Below the pieces are notes generated by a model. It worked only from the letters and a program-made list of their open reading frames with translations, ran no database searches and had not been told where the DNA came from. Source: Caviibacterium pharyngocola (lineage in GTDB: Bacteria; Pseudomonadota; Gammaproteobacteria; Enterobacterales; Pasteurellaceae). Taken from it: a DNA stretch of 64,000 nt. Both the position numbers and the translations under genes were made by a program. The first letter of the stretch is position 1. Each line of letters begins with the position of its first letter. The stretch spans positions 124,001 through 188,000 of the forward strand of contig NZ_PHGZ01000006.1 of the NCBI RefSeq assembly GCF_002795405.1, given 5' to 3'. Shown piece after piece: positions 51,734 to 61,457 of this stretch.

Positions 51734-51860
51734 AACTTTATGGTTATTTTCAAAAACTAAGAAATTTTCCTATTTTTCCTAAGTGCTTGTCCGAAGTCGT
51801 TACCCGCAAATTTATCTAAGATAACCTCATTGTTTTTTAATCGTATTTGATGAGGAAATT

Positions 51861-53243
51861 ATGCTTAAATTTTTACAAGAAGTTAGATTGCCGGTGTTGG
51901 CTCTTCCGTTGGAAGAACGCCGCAAAATGTGGTTTAAACCGTTTATGCAATCTTATTTGGTGGTTTTTATCGGTTATATGGCAATGTATTTGATTCGTAA
52001 GAATTTTAATATCGCACAAAACGATATGATTGAAACCTACGGGCTCACAAAAACCGAATTGGGGATGATCGGTTTAGGCTTTTCAATTACTTATGGTGTA
52101 GGTAAAACCGTCGTGTCTTATTACGCGGACGGCAAAAATACGAAACAATTCGTGCCGTTTATGTTAATTTTATCGGCAATCTGTATGCTCGGATTTAGTG
52201 CGAGTATGGGCGGCGGCAGCGTGGCTTTATTTTTGATGATTGCCTTTTATGCATTAAGCGGTTTTTTCCAAAGTACCGGCGGTTCCTCCAGTTACTCAAC
52301 CATTACCAAATGGACTCCACGTAAAAAACGCGGTACGTTCTTAGGTTTTTGGAATTTATCACATAATGTCGGTGGTGCGGCGGCAGCTGGTGTGGCGTTG
52401 TTCGGTGCGAATGTGGTGTTTAACGGACACGTGATCGGGATGTTTATTTTCCCGTCAATTATCGCTTTAATTATCGGTTTTATCGGTTTGCGTTATGGTT
52501 CTGATTCACCTGAAGCTTATGGATTAGGTAAAGCAGAAGAATTATTTGGTGAAGAAGTGAGCGAGGAAGATCGTGATGCGGAAGAAAACCAATTAACCAA
52601 ATGGCAAACTTTTGTGCAATATGTGTTAAGAAATAAAGTGATTTGGTTGCTGTGTTTTGCGAATATTTTCCTTTATATCGTGCGAATCGGTATCGACCAA
52701 TGGTCACCGGTATATGCTTATCAAGAACTAGGTTTTTCCAAAGATGCAGCAATTTCTGGTTTCGCTTTATTTGAAGTCGGCGCTTTAGTTGGCACTTTCT
52801 TATGGGGATATTTGTCGGATTTAGCAAACGGACGTCGAGCTTTAACTGCTTGTATCGCCTTGGTGCTAATCGTTTTTACCCTTGAGTTTTATCAATTTGC
52901 GACCAACGAATATATGTATTTGATTGCCTTATTTGTGCTCGGCTTTTTGGTGTTTGGTCCGCAATTATTGATCGGCGTGGCGGCGGTTGGATTTGTACCG
53001 AAAAAAGCGATTGCCGTAGCCGACGGAGTAAAAGGGACATTTGCGTACTTAATCGGTGATAGCTTTGCTAAACTCGGTTTAGGGATGATTGCCGACGGTA
53101 CACCGATTTTTGGGTTAACCGGTTGGAGTGGTACCTTCGCTGCTTTAAATACCTCCGCTTTAGTTTGTATGGGATTGTTGGTTTTCGTGGCGATTGCCGA
53201 AGAAAAGAAAATCCGTAAACAGAAAAAAGCGATAAGAAATTAA
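51861..53243 (+). CDS. uhpT: Hexose-6-phosphate transporter UhpT
   Basis: Organophosphate:phosphate antiporter of the major facilitator superfamily. The 460 residues follow E. coli UhpT closely: [75 protein letters not shown] and [20 protein letters not shown], with 12 membrane helices. The ATG follows GAGGAAATT. It imports glucose-6-phosphate and similar compounds. In E. coli it is induced through UhpABC, which lies directly downstream here, but with uhpA and uhpB fused. Confidence 0.96.
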   Translation: MLKFLQEVRLPVLALPLEERRKMWFKPFMQSYLVVFIGYMAMYLIRKNFNIAQNDMIETYGLTKTELGMIGLGFSITYGVGKTVVSYYADGKNTKQFVPFMLILSAICMLGFSASMGGGSVALFLMIAFYALSGFFQSTGGSSSYSTITKWTPRKKRGTFLGFWNLSHNVGGAAAAGVALFGANVVFNGHVIGMFIFPSIIALIIGFIGLRYGSDSPEAYGLGKAEELFGEEVSEEDRDAEENQLTKWQTFVQYVLRNKVIWLLCFANIFLYIVRIGIDQWSPVYAYQELGFSKDAAISGFALFEVGALVGTFLWGYLSDLANGRRALTACIALVLIVFTLEFYQFATNEYMYLIALFVLGFLVFGPQLLIGVAAVGFVPKKAIAVADGVKGTFAYLIGDSFAKLGLGMIADGTPIFGLTGWSGTFAALNTSALVCMGLLVFVAIAEEKKIRKQKKAIRN

Positions 53244-53251
53244 TCAAGGAA

Positions 53252-53286
53252 CAAAGTGCGGTGGATTTTTTCACCGCACTTTCTTT
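53252..53286 (+). terminator. uhpT terminator built from an inverted USS pair
   Basis: AAAGTGCGGTG and CACCGCACTTTC enclose an 8-nt loop. Confidence 0.7.
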
Positions 53287-53335
53287 GCTATATGGTGTAC
53301 AATACGCCCTTTTATGCATTTGATAGGATAAACGG

Positions 53336-55321
53336 ATGATTAATGTCGTACTTGTCGATGATCATACTATTGTTCGTTCCGGATTCGCTCAATTACTTTC
53401 CCTAGAAGAAGATATTCAAGTTATCGGCGAATTTGGCTCGGCAAAAGAGACACGACAAAATTTGCCGCGTTTAAAGCCGCACATTTGTATTATTGACATT
53501 TCAATGCCGGAAGAAAGCGGCATTGCGTTGCTGGAGGATATTCCGAGTGGCATTCACTGTATTATGTTGAGTGTGAACGATACGGAATTAATGATCAAAA
53601 AAGCCTTGGAATTGGGCGCGAAAGGCTATTTAAGTAAGCGTTGTAGTCCGGAGGAATTAGTGCAAGCGGTGCGCACTGTGTATGCGGGCGGCGTTTATTT
53701 AATGCCTGATTTAACGGTAAAACTGGTATCCTCAAAAACGACGGATTCGGTTACCCAATTAACCAAACGGGAACGGGAAATTTGCGAATTATTGATTCAA
53801 GGATGGGATGTCAAGGAAACTGTTTTTGCTTTTATTTACGGTTGGTTTTTAGTGGTTTGCGCCTATTTTTGTTTGTGGGTGATTTCCGACTATTTGCTTT
53901 CCGATCCGGTTTTGGCACTTTTATTTTTACCCTTTGCCTTGCGCTGTGGAATTTCATTACATATCACAAAAAAATATTGGGTAATTCCCTATTTTGCCGA
54001 GTATAGCGTATTATGTTTGTTATGCTTTTCTTTTCCGGAGTTATCTTATTTACCGGCTTTTATATTAAGTGCAGTCAGTTTTCCGTTAGTTTTTATTTTT
54101 CAACGCTATTATTTCGGCAGTCAATTAAAATGCTTATGCTTACAACTTTTATTAATTGGCATTATCAGCGCAATAAACGGATTGGGTATTTTCTCCGGTG
54201 AATTTTATTTTACCTTTTTAGTCAGTTTTACTGGCGGAATATTAATTATTCCCGCCTGTTATTTGGTCAATGATTTTTTATTTAATACCAATTGGTTGCC
54301 ACTTACCGCTGCATTAGTGAAAAAGCCGATTACGCTACGCACGAAGCATATTTTAATTTATATCTTTTTGTTTATTTTGAATATTTATATTCAAACGGCG
54401 TTACCGGAAGCCTTTAATCGTTTTTCGTTATTTTATTTGGCTATTCCGATTATTCTGTTGGCATTTCAATATGGTTGGCAGGGGGCATTATTAGGCACGT
54501 TATTAAATAGTATCGCATTAATTGGTACGACACATCATTTTTCCGATCTGGAAATTACCGGTTTATTATTGACGTTATCAATACAAACTATTACGGGAAT
54601 CTTTTTAGGTGTTGGTATTCAGCGTCAGCGGGATTTAAATTATAGTCTTTCGGTGGAATTAAATCGTAATAAACATTTAACTCGTCAATTAATTAATACG
54701 GAAGAATCCATTCGGCAAGATATTTCGCGCGAATTACACGATGAAATCGGACAAAATATTACTGCGATTCGTACTCAAGCGAGTATTTTAAAACGTATCG
54801 GTCATTCTGAAACGCACGAAAAATTAGCCGGCACGATTGAACAATTATCTTTAAATATTTATGACAAGACAAAAGGATTATTAAATCGTATTCGCCCACG
54901 CTTATTGGATGATTTAGATCTTCATCAAGCATTACAAAATTTATTCATTGAATTGGGATTCGAAAATCAGGGAATTGCAACGCATTTAACTTGGCAGAAT
55001 AATCAAAATGCTCAGTTGGGACATATTTTAGAGATTACAATTTATCGTCTTTGTCAGGAAAGTTTAAATAATATTATTAAATATTCAAAGGCTACGGATG
55101 TTTATATTGATATTCGTATTGAGGACAACGTTCATATCAGGATTCGTGATAACGGCATTGGTTTTGATGTGAAAAATGTTACTTCAAACGGCTTCGGTAT
55201 TCGCGGAATGCAAGAACGTGCGGGCATTTTATGCGGTACATTCGAGATTATTTCAAATCCAATCGAAAAATCACCGCACTTTCACGGTACAACGATTAAG
55301 GTTTCTTTACCTAGAAATTAA
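53336..55321 (+). CDS. In-frame fusion of UhpA receiver to UhpB sensor kinase
   Basis: One 661-residue frame. Residues 1-160 match the response regulator UhpA: INVVLVDDHTIVRSGFAQLL, phospho-acceptor D54 in CIIDISMPEESG, YLSKRCSPEELVQAV, and the beginning of the LuxR-type domain (LTKREREICELLIQGWDVKE). The rest of that domain, including the DNA-recognition helix (about 36 residues), is absent. From residue 162 the text is the sensor kinase UhpB, lacking about its first six residues: eight or so membrane helices (about 163-430), phosphorylated H468 in SRELHDEIGQNITAIRTQ, N box QESLNNIIKYS, G1 DNGIGF and G2 NGFGIRGM. Both enzymatic ends look intact. An in-frame deletion joining two adjacent genes explains this best. 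It should not be able to bind the uhpT promoter. UhpC follows after 2 bp. Confidence 0.9.
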   Translation: MINVVLVDDHTIVRSGFAQLLSLEEDIQVIGEFGSAKETRQNLPRLKPHICIIDISMPEESGIALLEDIPSGIHCIMLSVNDTELMIKKALELGAKGYLSKRCSPEELVQAVRTVYAGGVYLMPDLTVKLVSSKTTDSVTQLTKREREICELLIQGWDVKETVFAFIYGWFLVVCAYFCLWVISDYLLSDPVLALLFLPFALRCGISLHITKKYWVIPYFAEYSVLCLLCFSFPELSYLPAFILSAVSFPLVFIFQRYYFGSQLKCLCLQLLLIGIISAINGLGIFSGEFYFTFLVSFTGGILIIPACYLVNDFLFNTNWLPLTAALVKKPITLRTKHILIYIFLFILNIYIQTALPEAFNRFSLFYLAIPIILLAFQYGWQGALLGTLLNSIALIGTTHHFSDLEITGLLLTLSIQTITGIFLGVGIQRQRDLNYSLSVELNRNKHLTRQLINTEESIRQDISRELHDEIGQNITAIRTQASILKRIGHSETHEKLAGTIEQLSLNIYDKTKGLLNRIRPRLLDDLDLHQALQNLFIELGFENQGIATHLTWQNNQNAQLGHILEITIYRLCQESLNNIIKYSKATDVYIDIRIEDNVHIRIRDNGIGFDVKNVTSNGFGIRGMQERAGILCGTFEIISNPIEKSPHFHGTTIKVSLPRN

Positions 55322-55323
55322 CT

Positions 55324-56595
55324 ATGCAAAAAACAGAGATAAATATTGATCAAACTTATCGCTATTGGCGTTTTCATTTAATGTTGGCGATGTATATTGG
55401 TTATGCTGGATTTTATTTAACGCGGAAAAGTTTAAATTTTGCTGTGCCGGCACTGATTGCGGATTTAGGCATTGATAAAAACGACATTGGCATAATGGCA
55501 ACCTTGTTTTATATCACTTATGGTATTTCGAAATTTTTTTCGGGCATTTTTTCTGATCGCTCCAATCCTCGATTGTTTATGGCGATCGGATTGATTCTAA
55601 CCGGAATCACCAATATTTTATTCGGGTTGTCCGATTCGGTTTTTATGTTCACGAGCTTGTGGGTGTTGAATGCGTGGTTTCAGGGTTGGGGCTGGCCGGC
55701 TTGTTCAAAATTGTTAACAACGTGGTATTCCCGCACGGAGAGAGGATCGTGGTGGTCAATTTGGAATACTGCGCATAATGTTGGTGGTGCACTGATTCCG
55801 TTACTTGTCGGGTATTTGACGTTGCATTATAGCTGGCGACACGGTTTTTCTATTGCCGGTATCATTACGATTATTATCGGGTTATTTCTTTTTTGGCGCT
55901 TGCGCGATACGCCGGAATCAATGGGCTTGCCAAGTATCGGGAAATGGCGCAATGATAAATTGGAACTCGCTCAAGAACAGGAGGGGGCGGATTTAAGTTG
56001 GAAAGCTATTTTATATCAGTATGTTTTTTTTAATAAATATATTTGGCTATTGGCATTAAGTTATGCCTTAGTTTACATCGTGCGCACAGCAATCAACGAT
56101 TGGGGCAATATTTATTTAACAGAAAAATATCATTATGATTTGGTGTCGGCAAACACTGTGTTATCGTTATTTGAAATTGGTGGATTAATGGGATCTCTCG
56201 TTGCTGGTTGGGGCTCAGATCGTTTATTTTCCAGCAATCGTGGTCCAATGGCATTGTTGTTTGCCATTGGTATTTTCTTTTCTATATTGGCACTTTGGCT
56301 GATGACCAAAGAAAATTTTATTTTGCAGGCAAGTGTCTTTTTTTCCATCGGTTTTTTTGTATTTGGTCCGCAAATGCTGATCGGAATGGCTGCGGCGGAG
56401 TGTGCACATAAAAAAATGCCGGGTTCGGCAACGGGATTTGTCGGCTTATTTGCCTATTTAGGTGCGGCGCTTGCCGGTTATCCTTTGGCACTAATTATGC
56501 AGTCTTTTCATTGGAATGGCTTTTTTGTTGTGATCGCCTGTGCTGCGTCCGGTATTGTCTTGTTATTATTACCATTTTTAAAAGTACAAAATTAA
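55324..56595 (+). CDS. uhpC: Hexose-phosphate sensor protein UhpC
   Basis: A membrane protein of the same antiporter family as UhpT that senses external glucose-6-phosphate and controls UhpB. The 423 residues agree with UhpC in YRYWRFHLMLAMYIGYAGFY, LFYITYGISKFFSGIFSDRSN, WNAWFQGWGWP-like text (NAWFQGWGWPACSKLL), YSRTERGSWWSIWNTAHNVGG and GFFVFGPQMLIGMAAAECAHK. It begins 2 bp after the fusion gene and is co-transcribed with it. Confidence 0.93.
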   Translation: MQKTEINIDQTYRYWRFHLMLAMYIGYAGFYLTRKSLNFAVPALIADLGIDKNDIGIMATLFYITYGISKFFSGIFSDRSNPRLFMAIGLILTGITNILFGLSDSVFMFTSLWVLNAWFQGWGWPACSKLLTTWYSRTERGSWWSIWNTAHNVGGALIPLLVGYLTLHYSWRHGFSIAGIITIIIGLFLFWRLRDTPESMGLPSIGKWRNDKLELAQEQEGADLSWKAILYQYVFFNKYIWLLALSYALVYIVRTAINDWGNIYLTEKYHYDLVSANTVLSLFEIGGLMGSLVAGWGSDRLFSSNRGPMALLFAIGIFFSILALWLMTKENFILQASVFFSIGFFVFGPQMLIGMAAAECAHKKMPGSATGFVGLFAYLGAALAGYPLALIMQSFHWNGFFVVIACAASGIVLLLLPFLKVQN

Positions 56596-56649
56596 AAAAA
56601 ACTCCGAGCATTTCGGAAGCTTGGTTTTAATTGTTTAAAGTAAATAAAT

Positions 56650-56700
56650 GATCCGCACTTGAGTTGGTCGAAAGGTTCGTTCGACTTTTGGGTGCGGATC
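56650..56700 (-). terminator. Large hairpin between uhpC and glpT
   Basis: GATCCGCAC/GTGCGGATC encloses a second stem GTCGAA/TTCGAC. The genes converge here; T tracts are poor, so the terminator call is moderate. Confidence 0.5.
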
Positions 56701-56734
56701 AATTATTTGCGTCTATCGAGCGGTAAAGGAAGGG

Positions 56735-58180
56735 TTATTTACCATAATGATCATTTAGTTTGGCTTTGTGTTTGCCTTCTTCCAGCATTGTGATGAACAT
56801 TAGAAGAATCGCTAATACGCCGCCGGCAATCATTACATAGAAACCGCCGTCCCAGCCATAATATTCAGCTGCCCAGCCGACAACTGCGGATGCGGAAACC
56901 GTACCGCCTAAATAACCGAATAAACCGGTGAAACCTGCGGAAGTACCTGCTGCTTTTTTCGGTGCTAATTCAAGGGCGTGTAAGCCGATCAGCATTACAG
57001 GGCCGTAAATCAAGAAACCGACGGTGGTCATTAGAATGAAGTCCATTAATTGATATGGATTTTCATACCACGCTTTGCCTGCATATTGCGCTAATTCTGC
57101 TTCCGGTGTTGCAGGATTTAGCCATAATGCAATCACAGCTGCTGTGGTAAGGATCATAAAGATAAATCCGGTTAATCCGCGTTTACCTTTGAATAATTTA
57201 TCGGACACCCAACCGCACAATAATGTGCCCGGCACGGCGGCTAATTCATAAATGGTGTATGCCCAAGCGGTTCCTTTAATATTGAAGTGTTTTACTTCGC
57301 CCAAATAGACCGGAGACCATTTTAAAACACCGTAACGAATTAAATAGACGAATACGTTGGCAATAGCGATGTACCATAACAATTTGTTTTTTAACACATA
57401 AGTGACAAAAATTTCTTTTGTACTTAAGTTATGTTCATAGGTTTTTTCGTTATAGTCGTCAGGATAATCGTTACGCCATTTTTCAATCGACGGTAAACCG
57501 CAAGATTGTGGTGTATCTTTCATTACGAAATAAACCGGAATTGCACAAAGCATTGCGGCAATACCCGGATAGTACAACGCTTGTTGCCACACGTCTTTCG
57601 CCGTAGCTTCAACGCCGGTATTACTAAAATAAATCGCGCTGGCAAGTAGAACCATTACGCCCGGCATCATTCCGCCGATATTATGAGCACAGTTCCAAAT
57701 GGAAACGATGGTTCCGCGTTCGGATTTTGACCACCAATGCACCATTGTTCTACCGCACGGAGGCCAACCCATACCTTGGAACCAGCCGTTTAAGAAGATC
57801 ATCACGAACATTACGGCAATGCCTGAAGTCGCCCAAGGCATTAAGCCCATCATTGTCATACACAGACCGGATAATAACAGACCGAAAGGTAAAAATACTT
57901 TCGGGTTAGAGCGGTCGGAAATACTTGCCATAACAAATTTTGATAAACCATAGGCAAGACCGGCACCGGTACCGATAATACCTAATTCAGCTTTGTTATA
58001 TAAACCTGCTTCAATTAAGCCTTTTTGTGCTAAGTCGAAATTGGCACGCACAAAATAATAAGCGGCATAGCCGAAAAAGATCCCCATAAAGACTTGCCAA
58101 CGTAAACGTTTGTAAGTCGGATCGATTTTGTCTTTTGGTAGCTCCGCAATATAAGGAGCCGGTTTAAATGGACCAAACAT
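56735..58180 (-). CDS. glpT: Glycerol-3-phosphate transporter
   Basis: Antiporter exchanging external glycerol-3-phosphate for phosphate. The 481-residue protein starts [15 protein letters not shown] at an ATG preceded by GGAGG; the open frame extends to 58258 but those residues overlap the operator. Family stretches include [57 protein letters not shown] and [20 protein letters not shown]. Divergent from glpABC with shared CRP and GlpR-type sites. It can also take up fosfomycin in related bacteria. Confidence 0.96.
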   Translation of the reverse strand: MFGPFKPAPYIAELPKDKIDPTYKRLRWQVFMGIFFGYAAYYFVRANFDLAQKGLIEAGLYNKAELGIIGTGAGLAYGLSKFVMASISDRSNPKVFLPFGLLLSGLCMTMMGLMPWATSGIAVMFVMIFLNGWFQGMGWPPCGRTMVHWWSKSERGTIVSIWNCAHNIGGMMPGVMVLLASAIYFSNTGVEATAKDVWQQALYYPGIAAMLCAIPVYFVMKDTPQSCGLPSIEKWRNDYPDDYNEKTYEHNLSTKEIFVTYVLKNKLLWYIAIANVFVYLIRYGVLKWSPVYLGEVKHFNIKGTAWAYTIYELAAVPGTLLCGWVSDKLFKGKRGLTGFIFMILTTAAVIALWLNPATPEAELAQYAGKAWYENPYQLMDFILMTTVGFLIYGPVMLIGLHALELAPKKAAGTSAGFTGLFGYLGGTVSASAVVGWAAEYYGWDGGFYVMIAGGVLAILLMFITMLEEGKHKAKLNDHYGK

Positions 58181-58218
58181 AAATCCTCCAATAAATGTTG
58201 TTATTTTTTTACAGTAAT

Positions 58219-58238
58219 AATGTTCTTTTTCGAACATT
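58219..58238. promoter_or_regulatory. GlpR-type operator, glpT side
   Basis: AATGTTCTTTTTCGAACATT matches the E. coli GlpR pattern WATGTTCGWTAWCGAACATW at 18 of 20 positions, 39 bp before the glpT start. Confidence 0.8.
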
Positions 58239-58291
58239 AGGCGGCGATAATATAGCAAAAGAAAAAACTCTGCAGTTTATTTCGGTTATAT

Positions 58292-58307
58292 TGTGATGTA
58301 AGTCACA
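58292..58307. promoter_or_regulatory. CRP site, glpT side
   Basis: TGTGATGTAAGTCACA, a perfect TGTGA-N6-TCACA. Confidence 0.8.
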
Positions 58308-58343
58308 ATATATTTTTCGTTAGGCATTAAATCGAAAAAATAA

Positions 58344-58359
58344 AGTGATCTATATCACA
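58344..58359. promoter_or_regulatory. CRP site, glpA side
   Basis: AGTGATCTATATCACA, 9 of 10 consensus positions, 52 bp from the other CRP site. Confidence 0.75.
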
Positions 58360-58384
58360 ATATTTTATATGAAATCACTCATTT

Positions 58385-58404
58385 TATTTTCTAAAACGAA
58401 CATT
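58385..58404. promoter_or_regulatory. GlpR-type operator, glpA side
   Basis: TATTTTCTAAAACGAACATT matches the GlpR pattern with a perfect right half and three mismatches in the left half. Confidence 0.65.
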
Positions 58405-58473
58405 TAAGCTATGATAATAATTGTTTAGCAGTTATCGTGATTTTATTTTTCAATTTAAAGTGGGGGAAAAGCT

Positions 58474-60165
58474 ATGCCTATATCACCTCAGATTTATCAA
58501 CAAACTTCGGATTTCTCTCCTATTCACACGGATGTCATTATTATCGGCGGCGGTGCGACCGGTGCGGGTATTGCGCGCGATTGTGCGTTGCGCGGTTTGG
58601 ATTGCGTGTTGTTGGAGCGCCGTGATATCGCCACGGGTGCTACGGGGCGTAATCACGGATTATTACATAGCGGTGCGCGTTATGCGGTTAACGATCAAGA
58701 ATCGGCGCGCGAATGTATTCAAGAAAATTTGATTTTGAAACGAATCGCACGGCATTGTATCGAAGATACCAAAGGCTTATTTATCACCTTGCCGGAAGAC
58801 GATATGGCATTTCAAAAGACGTTTATCGATTCTTGTACCGCCTCCGGCATTGAAGCCGTCGCCATTGATCCCGCATTGGCGAAACGAATGGAGCCTTCGG
58901 TTAATCCTGATTTGGTCGGCGCGGTCGTAGTGCCGGACGGCTCGATCGATCCGTTTCGTTTAACGGCGGCGAATATGTTGGATGCCGGCGAACACGGAGC
59001 GAAAATTTTCACTTATTGCGAAGTAAAAGGGCTGATTCGCGAGGGCGGACGTGTGATTGGTACGCGCGTTTATGATCATAAAAATAAAATCGAACGGCAA
59101 TTTTTCGCGCCTATTGTCGTGAATGCGGGCGGTATTTGGGGACAAGGCATTGCGGAATACGTCGATTTAAAAATCAGAATGTTCCCGGCAAAAGGAGCGT
59201 TGTTGATTATGGGTCATCGAATTAATAATTTGGTGATTAATCGCTGCCGCAAACCGGCAGATGCGGATATTTTAGTGCCCGGCGACACCATTTGCGTAAT
59301 CGGAACGACTTCCAGCCGCATTCCTTATGATCAAATCGATAATATGACGGTGACGGCGGAAGAAGTGGATATTTTATTCCGCGAAGGGGAAAAATTAGCG
59401 CCGAGTTTGCGTCATACGCGGGTATTGCGCGCCTATGCGGGTGTTCGCCCGTTGGTGGCGACGGATGACGATCCTTCCGGTCGTAATGTGAGCCGCGGAA
59501 TCGTGTTGTTAGATCACGCCGAACGCGATGGCTTGGACGGTTTTATTACCATTACCGGCGGTAAATTAATGACTTATCGCTTAATGGCGGAATGGGCGAC
59601 GGATTTGGTATGCAAGAAATTAAATAAATCCGCGCGCTGCGTCACGGCGGAAAAACCGTTGCCGGGTTCCGGCAGTTCCGTTGAAGAAGTTCATCGCCAA
59701 ACTATTTCATTGCCGACACCGATTCGTATTTCTGCCGTTTATCGCCACGGACAGCGTGCAACCCGATTATTAGAAAAAGAGCGGTTGGATTGTTCTTTAG
59801 TTTGCGAATGTGAAGCTGTGACGGCGGGCGAAGTGCGTTATGCCGTCGATGAACTAAAAGTGAATAATTTAGTGGATTTACGCCGTCGTACCCGTGTGGG
59901 AATGGGGACTTGCCAAGCGGAACTTTGCGCTTGCCGCGCGGCGGGCTTAATGTCGCGCTTTAAGGTGGCGACACCGCGACAATCCACTTTGCAACTGGCT
60001 TCCTTTATGGAAGAACGTTGGCGCGGTATCGAACCGATTGCGTGGGGCGACGCCATTCGCGAGGCGGAATTTAGCAGCTGGATTTATTACGGTTTATTGG
60101 GATTAAATGATGTTCAACCGCTTGCAGAGCAAGCTCAACAAGGGACGGATAGCAATGAAGTTTGA
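58474..60165 (+). CDS. glpA: Anaerobic glycerol-3-phosphate dehydrogenase subunit A
   Basis: Catalytic FAD subunit oxidising glycerol-3-phosphate to dihydroxyacetone phosphate when oxygen is absent. The 563 residues open with an FAD fold ([16 protein letters not shown]), then [17 protein letters not shown], and [18 protein letters not shown]. The C-terminal BFD-like part ([29 protein letters not shown]) may hold an iron-sulfur cluster. The start follows GGGGGAAAAGCT. First gene of glpABC. Confidence 0.96.
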   Translation: MPISPQIYQQTSDFSPIHTDVIIIGGGATGAGIARDCALRGLDCVLLERRDIATGATGRNHGLLHSGARYAVNDQESARECIQENLILKRIARHCIEDTKGLFITLPEDDMAFQKTFIDSCTASGIEAVAIDPALAKRMEPSVNPDLVGAVVVPDGSIDPFRLTAANMLDAGEHGAKIFTYCEVKGLIREGGRVIGTRVYDHKNKIERQFFAPIVVNAGGIWGQGIAEYVDLKIRMFPAKGALLIMGHRINNLVINRCRKPADADILVPGDTICVIGTTSSRIPYDQIDNMTVTAEEVDILFREGEKLAPSLRHTRVLRAYAGVRPLVATDDDPSGRNVSRGIVLLDHAERDGLDGFITITGGKLMTYRLMAEWATDLVCKKLNKSARCVTAEKPLPGSGSSVEEVHRQTISLPTPIRISAVYRHGQRATRLLEKERLDCSLVCECEAVTAGEVRYAVDELKVNNLVDLRRRTRVGMGTCQAELCACRAAGLMSRFKVATPRQSTLQLASFMEERWRGIEPIAWGDAIREAEFSSWIYYGLLGLNDVQPLAEQAQQGTDSNEV

Positions 60166-61447
60166 TGTAGCGATTATTGGCGGCGGACTTGCAGGATTAA
60201 CTTGTGGGATCGCGCTGCAACAGCAAGGTAAACGTTGTGTGATTGTAAATAACGGTCAGGCGGCGATTGATTTTTCTTCCGGTTCGATGGATTTACTTAC
60301 ACAGTTGCCCGACGGAAAAAAAGCCGAAAGCTTTGAACAGGCTTACGAGCAGTTGGAACGACAACTGCCGCAACATCCTTACGCATTAATCGGAAAAGCG
60401 CGCGTACTGGAAAAAGCACGCCGATTCGAACAATTAGCACAACAAATTAAATTAGGTTTGGCGGGCGACAGCGAACATAATCATCTGCGCGTCACACCAC
60501 TAGGCGGTTTGCGCGGTGCGTGGTTATCCGCCGCAAGTTTACCAGTGTTGGCGGAGACGGAAAGCGCGTTTCCGTATCAACATATTGCCGTGCTTGGGAT
60601 TGAAGGTTATCACGATTTCCAACCGCAATTATTGGCGGATAATTTGGTACAAAATCCGCAATTTGCGCATTGTCGCGTCACCACCGCGTATTTGCATATC
60701 CCTGAGTTGGATCATTTACGCACCAATGCACGCGAATTTCGTAGCGTGAATATTTCGCAATTATTGGAACACAAATTAGCGTTCGGCGATTTGGTGCGCG
60801 AAATAAAACAAGCGGCGGCAGGTGCGCAAGCGGTCTTTTTGCCTGCCTGTTTCGGCATTGACGACGCTGTGTTTTTCAATAACTTAAAGCAAGCGAGCGG
60901 CTTGAATTTATATGAATTGCCGACGTTACCGCCGTCTTTACTGGGTATTCGCCAGCACAAAACCTTGCGTTCGCATTTCGAACAAGCGGGCGGTTTAATG
61001 CTTAACGGTGATAAAGCGCAAAGTGCGGAATTCGACGGAAATCGCGTCAGCCGAATTTTCACGCGCTTACACCGCAAAGACGCTATTTTCGCCGATCATT
61101 TTGTCTTGGCATCGGGCAGTTTTTTCAGTAACGGATTGGTGTCGGATTTCGATCGTATTTACGAACCGGTGTTCGAAGCGGATATTATCGGCGCGCCGCA
61201 ATTTAAACAAGACGAACGTTTGTCTTGGACGGCACATCGTTTCGCCGCACCGCAGCCTTATCAATCGGCGGGCGTGGCGATTAATTCGGCTTGTCAGGTG
61301 CAAAAGTGCGGTCGATTTATTGAAAATTTATATGCGATCGGTAATGTTATCGGCGGTTATAACGGGCTTGAATTGGGTTGTAGCTCCGGTGTCTCCGTGA
61401 TTACCGCGCTTGTGGTCGCCGAAAATATTGCGGCGGCGCAAGGCTAA
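60155..61447 (+). CDS. glpB: Anaerobic glycerol-3-phosphate dehydrogenase subunit B
   Basis: FMN/FAD-type subunit of the GlpABC complex. The 430-residue product starts [20 protein letters not shown] at an ATG inside the end of glpA, behind AAGGGA; the longer frame is shadow. It ends with a second nucleotide-binding stretch ([22 protein letters not shown]). Full length. Confidence 0.95.
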   Translation: MKFDVAIIGGGLAGLTCGIALQQQGKRCVIVNNGQAAIDFSSGSMDLLTQLPDGKKAESFEQAYEQLERQLPQHPYALIGKARVLEKARRFEQLAQQIKLGLAGDSEHNHLRVTPLGGLRGAWLSAASLPVLAETESAFPYQHIAVLGIEGYHDFQPQLLADNLVQNPQFAHCRVTTAYLHIPELDHLRTNAREFRSVNISQLLEHKLAFGDLVREIKQAAAGAQAVFLPACFGIDDAVFFNNLKQASGLNLYELPTLPPSLLGIRQHKTLRSHFEQAGGLMLNGDKAQSAEFDGNRVSRIFTRLHRKDAIFADHFVLASGSFFSNGLVSDFDRIYEPVFEADIIGAPQFKQDERLSWTAHRFAAPQPYQSAGVAINSACQVQKCGRFIENLYAIGNVIGGYNGLELGCSSGVSVITALVVAENIAAAQG

Positions 61448-61457
61448 GGGGGAAAGG

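Noticed and set aside
53782-54006. Alternative frame at the uhpA-uhpB junction hinting at a frameshift
   Set aside because: The 661-codon frame stays homologous to UhpA before and UhpB after the junction, so the join is in frame; the overlapping frame has no family match.
58181-58258. N-terminal extension of glpT
   Set aside because: The extra codons cover the GlpR-type operator, and the ATG at 58180 has GGAGG and the known GlpT start.
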